7,591 nt of DNA from Victivallales bacterium. GTDB taxonomy: Bacteria; Verrucomicrobiota; Lentisphaeria; Oligosphaerales; Oligosphaeraceae. The notes beneath the pieces were generated by a model. The model made no database searches and had not been told where the DNA came from. It saw nothing but the letters and a program-made list of their open reading frames with translations. The translations under genes and the position numbers were made by a program. Below, in pieces: positions 5,520 through 7,591 of the stretch (within the stretch, counting starts at the first letter, position 1; the number at the start of each line of letters is the position of its first letter). The DNA lies in contig JAFZZD010000182.1 of the NCBI GenBank assembly GCA_017615955.1, positions 1-7,591 on the forward strand. Reading direction: 5' to 3'.

Positions 5520-7591
5520 TCAGGTCCTGCCGGGTCTTGACTTGCCCTTCCCCTTGTTCTCGTTGCCCTTCTGTTCGTCCTTGTCCTTCGAGCCGCCGCC
5601 GTAGCGATAGCCGTACTTGTAGCCGTATTTGCCATACTTGTAGCCGCCGTATCCATACCCATAGCCGTAGCCGCCATAGCTGGAGTAGTAGTTGCTGGGC
5701 ACATCCACATTGTTGGCTATAATGCCCGACGGATGAAGATTCATCTGCCTCATGGTCTCCACCATGTGCATCAGCATTGGGCGCGTCAACGCAAACAGGC
5801 GCACCACCAGCAGCAAAGGTATGTTGTGGGAGACAAGTATCATTGTATCCGTGGCGGAAAAAAGAGGCGGCGTGTCAATCAGCACCAGGTCGTATGTGTT
5901 CCTGGCCTCGTCAAGCATCTTGTCGAAAATTGGGCCGTTGAGCAATTCACTGGGGCTTGGTGGAATGGGGCCGCACAATGCAACGTCTATGCCCAGCTCC
6001 TTTATGGGAATGATTATGTCAGACATCTTGCAGTCGCCCACCAGCACATTGCTCATGCCCCTCTTCATTGCATTTTCAGGCAGATAGTCCTTCAGCAGCT
6101 TGTGAAGCCTGGGCCTGCGCAAGTCCATGTCCACCAGCAAGGTGCGCTTTCCATCCCTGGCAAAACTGCGGGCCAGATTGCAGATGGTGAAGGTCTTGCC
6201 CTCGGAAGGAATGGAACTGCTGATGGCAATTATCTTGTTCTGCCTCATGATTCTGGAAAGATTGAGACTGGTGCGCACATTGCGGAACGCATCGTCCACG
6301 TAGGTTTCGCCATTGCTCTTGAGAATATCGTCCTCGCTTTCAGCGAAGCATGGAATGTGCCCCATCACAGGGAGATTTCCGCCGAAGGCAGCGGTGACCT
6401 GGGCAATGTCCGTAATCTTGTTGTTAACGGAAACCAGCACAAAGGAAAGCAGACCTGCGCACGCGAGACCAGCGGCAAGCATCATCAACAGCACTTTTGG
6501 GCGGACTGGATAGAATGGCAGTTTGGCGGCCACCGCAGGTTCGACCACAAAGATGCTGTACTCGTCCGTCTTGGTTGTGGAATCCGCAATGCGTATCTCG
6601 TTAATACGATTCACAAGCATCTTGCATGTGGCATCAAGGCTGTTGCATGTGGCCTCGCGCATGTTGTACTCGCCGCCCAACTTGTCCAGTTCGGTCAGCT
6701 TCTTCTCTATGTCCTTGATTTTTGCCTCAAGGCGCACCTTGCGCTTCAGGGCGCGGGCCTTGCGCAGCTCAAGTCCCTTCATGCAGATGTCAACCTCACG
6801 CTCCTCCGCCTTCTTGATCATGTCTGACACCTCGAAATGCGTCTTCACGGCAATGTGCTCCTTGCTGTACTGGGTAAGAAGCTGGGGCAAGGTCATCTCA
6901 TGGCTGAGCAGCATGTTCTTCAGGCTGGAAACGTTGCCGCCATCCCGCGCGGAAGGAAGAAGGTACGGCATCATGATGACTGCAGTATCCCTGTTTTCAC
7001 GCATTTCCTGCAAGCTCATCTCAAGCTCCTCCACATCCATGTCCGCCTCGAACACCTCCTTGTTGAGGCTGCTCATCTGCCCGACCAGGGATGCATAGCT
7101 CTGCTTCAGGTCGAAAATGGAATTGTCCCGCTTGAATTTGAGCAGTTCGTTCATGGCCTCGTTGCGTTTCTCCTGGATGCCATTAAGCTGGTCCCTGAGC
7201 AAATCGACGCCTGTATTGGAAATGACAACGCGGCGGTTGAGCATATATTCCATATAGCTGTTGGCAATTGCATTGCACATCTTCGCGGCCAGTTCGGAAT
7301 TGGCGGAATCTATTGAAATATCAACCAGATTCGTGTTCTGGACGACCTTTATGTTCGGAGCGGAGCAATAGTCAGTCGCCTCGCCTGCCGCGCCAAGCGA
7401 GGCGCGGGCAGGCTGCAGAATATCCCTGGACCCCAGAAGGATGACCTGGGTGTTGATGAAGGCGTTTCCACTGCCGCCATAAGTGGGGTCGTTTATGCCG
7501 CTGACATTCAGGGTCTGCAGCTTGTTGCTGCTGATATGCATCCTGGTGTTTGAACGATAAAGAGGAGTGACGGTCTGAAGATAAATGTATC
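5520..7591 (-). CDS. wzc: Wzc-like polysaccharide co-polymerase with fused BY-kinase (5' partial)
   Basis: This membrane autokinase controls chain length and export of capsule/exopolysaccharide. The frame stays open to the right edge: 16 codons precede the Met at 7541 and read like the Wzz domain (TPLYRSNTR), so the true start and first membrane helix lie outside. Numbering from that Met: periplasmic Wzz region with coiled-coil-like helices (about 112-190 and 230-315), the proline motif LPFYPVRPK (341-349), membrane segment 2 (about 349-371), then the cytoplasmic kinase. The kinase has D417-x2-R420-x2-R423 (cf. ExxRxxR), Walker A SSIPSEGKT (442-450), Walker A' LLVDMDLRRP (468-477) and Walker B LVLIDTPP (552-559). 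The C-terminus has 14 tyrosines in 30 residues (618-647), then a Lys/Gly-rich hydrophilic end. All key kinase motifs are intact. Its stop lies 42 bases before the ligase/polymerase start. Symbol given by architecture. Confidence 0.94.
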   Translation of the reverse strand, partial: YIYLQTVTPLYRSNTRMHISSNKLQTLNVSGINDPTYGGSGNAFINTQVILLGSRDILQPARASLGAAGEATDYCSAPNIKVVQNTNLVDISIDSANSELAAKMCNAIANSYMEYMLNRRVVISNTGVDLLRDQLNGIQEKRNEAMNELLKFKRDNSIFDLKQSYASLVGQMSSLNKEVFEADMDVEELEMSLQEMRENRDTAVIMMPYLLPSARDGGNVSSLKNMLLSHEMTLPQLLTQYSKEHIAVKTHFEVSDMIKKAEEREVDICMKGLELRKARALKRKVRLEAKIKDIEKKLTELDKLGGEYNMREATCNSLDATCKMLVNRINEIRIADSTTKTDEYSIFVVEPAVAAKLPFYPVRPKVLLMMLAAGLACAGLLSFVLVSVNNKITDIAQVTAAFGGNLPVMGHIPCFAESEDDILKSNGETYVDDAFRNVRTSLNLSRIMRQNKIIAISSSIPSEGKTFTICNLARSFARDGKRTLLVDMDLRRPRLHKLLKDYLPENAMKRGMSNVLVGDCKMSDIIIPIKELGIDVALCGPIPPSPSELLNGPIFDKMLDEARNTYDLVLIDTPPLFSATDTMILVSHNIPLLLVVRLFALTRPMLMHMVETMRQMNLHPSGIIANNVDVPSNYYSSYGGYGYGYGYGGYKYGKYGYKYGYRYGGGSKDKDEQKGNENKGKGKSRPGRT
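5601..5690 (-). repeat. Tyr/Gly-rich repeat tract forming the kinase phosphorylation tail
   Basis: Degenerate GGC-TAY codon repeats encode 14 tyrosines in 30 residues, alternating with glycine and, towards the end, lysine/arginine (YGYGYGYGGYKYGKYGYKYG). Tyrosine clusters at the C-terminus of Wzc and CpsD kinases are autophosphorylated, and their phosphorylation state governs polymer assembly. This tract is longer and more regular than the typical cluster of about five to eight tyrosines. The repetitive DNA could vary in length by slippage in multiples of six bases. Confidence 0.92.

Noticed and set aside
5733..6827. 364-codon plus-strand frame, antisense to the kinase
   Set aside because: The opposite strand encodes clear Walker motifs. 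The frame is His/Gln/Val-rich with no family resemblance, as expected from third-position bias of the real gene.

Overview
The window carries one block of four co-directional genes, all on the minus strand, for synthesis of a surface polysaccharide (capsule, exopolysaccharide or O-antigen). In transcription order (right to left) they are: a Wzc-like chain-length regulator fused to a tyrosine autokinase, whose N-terminus lies beyond the right edge; a very large O-antigen ligase/polymerase-type membrane protein with a long TPR-rich tail; a PHP-type (CpsB/YwqE family) protein-tyrosine phosphatase; and dTDP-glucose 4,6-dehydratase (rfbB/rmlB). Gaps between genes are 42, 18 and 9 bases, and I see no convincing internal promoter or terminator, so the block looks like one operon.

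The parts fit one process. RfbB makes the dTDP-4-keto-6-deoxyglucose precursor of rhamnose and other deoxysugars. The Wzy/WaaL-type protein joins or transfers glycan units at the membrane. The Wzc-like protein sets chain length and export, and its tyrosine-rich tail is the expected autophosphorylation site. The PHP phosphatase is the expected enzyme for removing those phosphates. Flippase, glycosyltransferases, outer-membrane exporter and the other rhamnose genes are not in the window.

Layout: 1-170 is non-coding and repeat-rich (a long imperfect inverted repeat, a nested near-perfect palindrome and five tandem copies of an 8-bp unit); 171-1226 rfbB; 1236-1967 phosphatase; 1986-5477 ligase/polymerase; 5520-7591 kinase (5' partial). 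There is no gene-free stretch above 300 bases.

Organism: base composition is moderate. The kinase is a single Wzz-plus-kinase chain, as in Gram-negative bacteria, yet its partner phosphatase is of the PHP type best known from Firmicutes. Together with the giant TPR-tailed Wzy and the dispersed CTCTGCG-type repeat, this loosely suggests the PVC group (Lentisphaerota/Verrucomicrobiota/Planctomycetota). That is an inference from style, not a demonstrated placement. I found no clearly new system. The most distinctive points are the architecture of the large ligase/polymerase (natural His9 tract, TPR tail, terminal beta-like domain), the 14-tyrosine tail of the kinase, and the repeat cluster at the operon's end.
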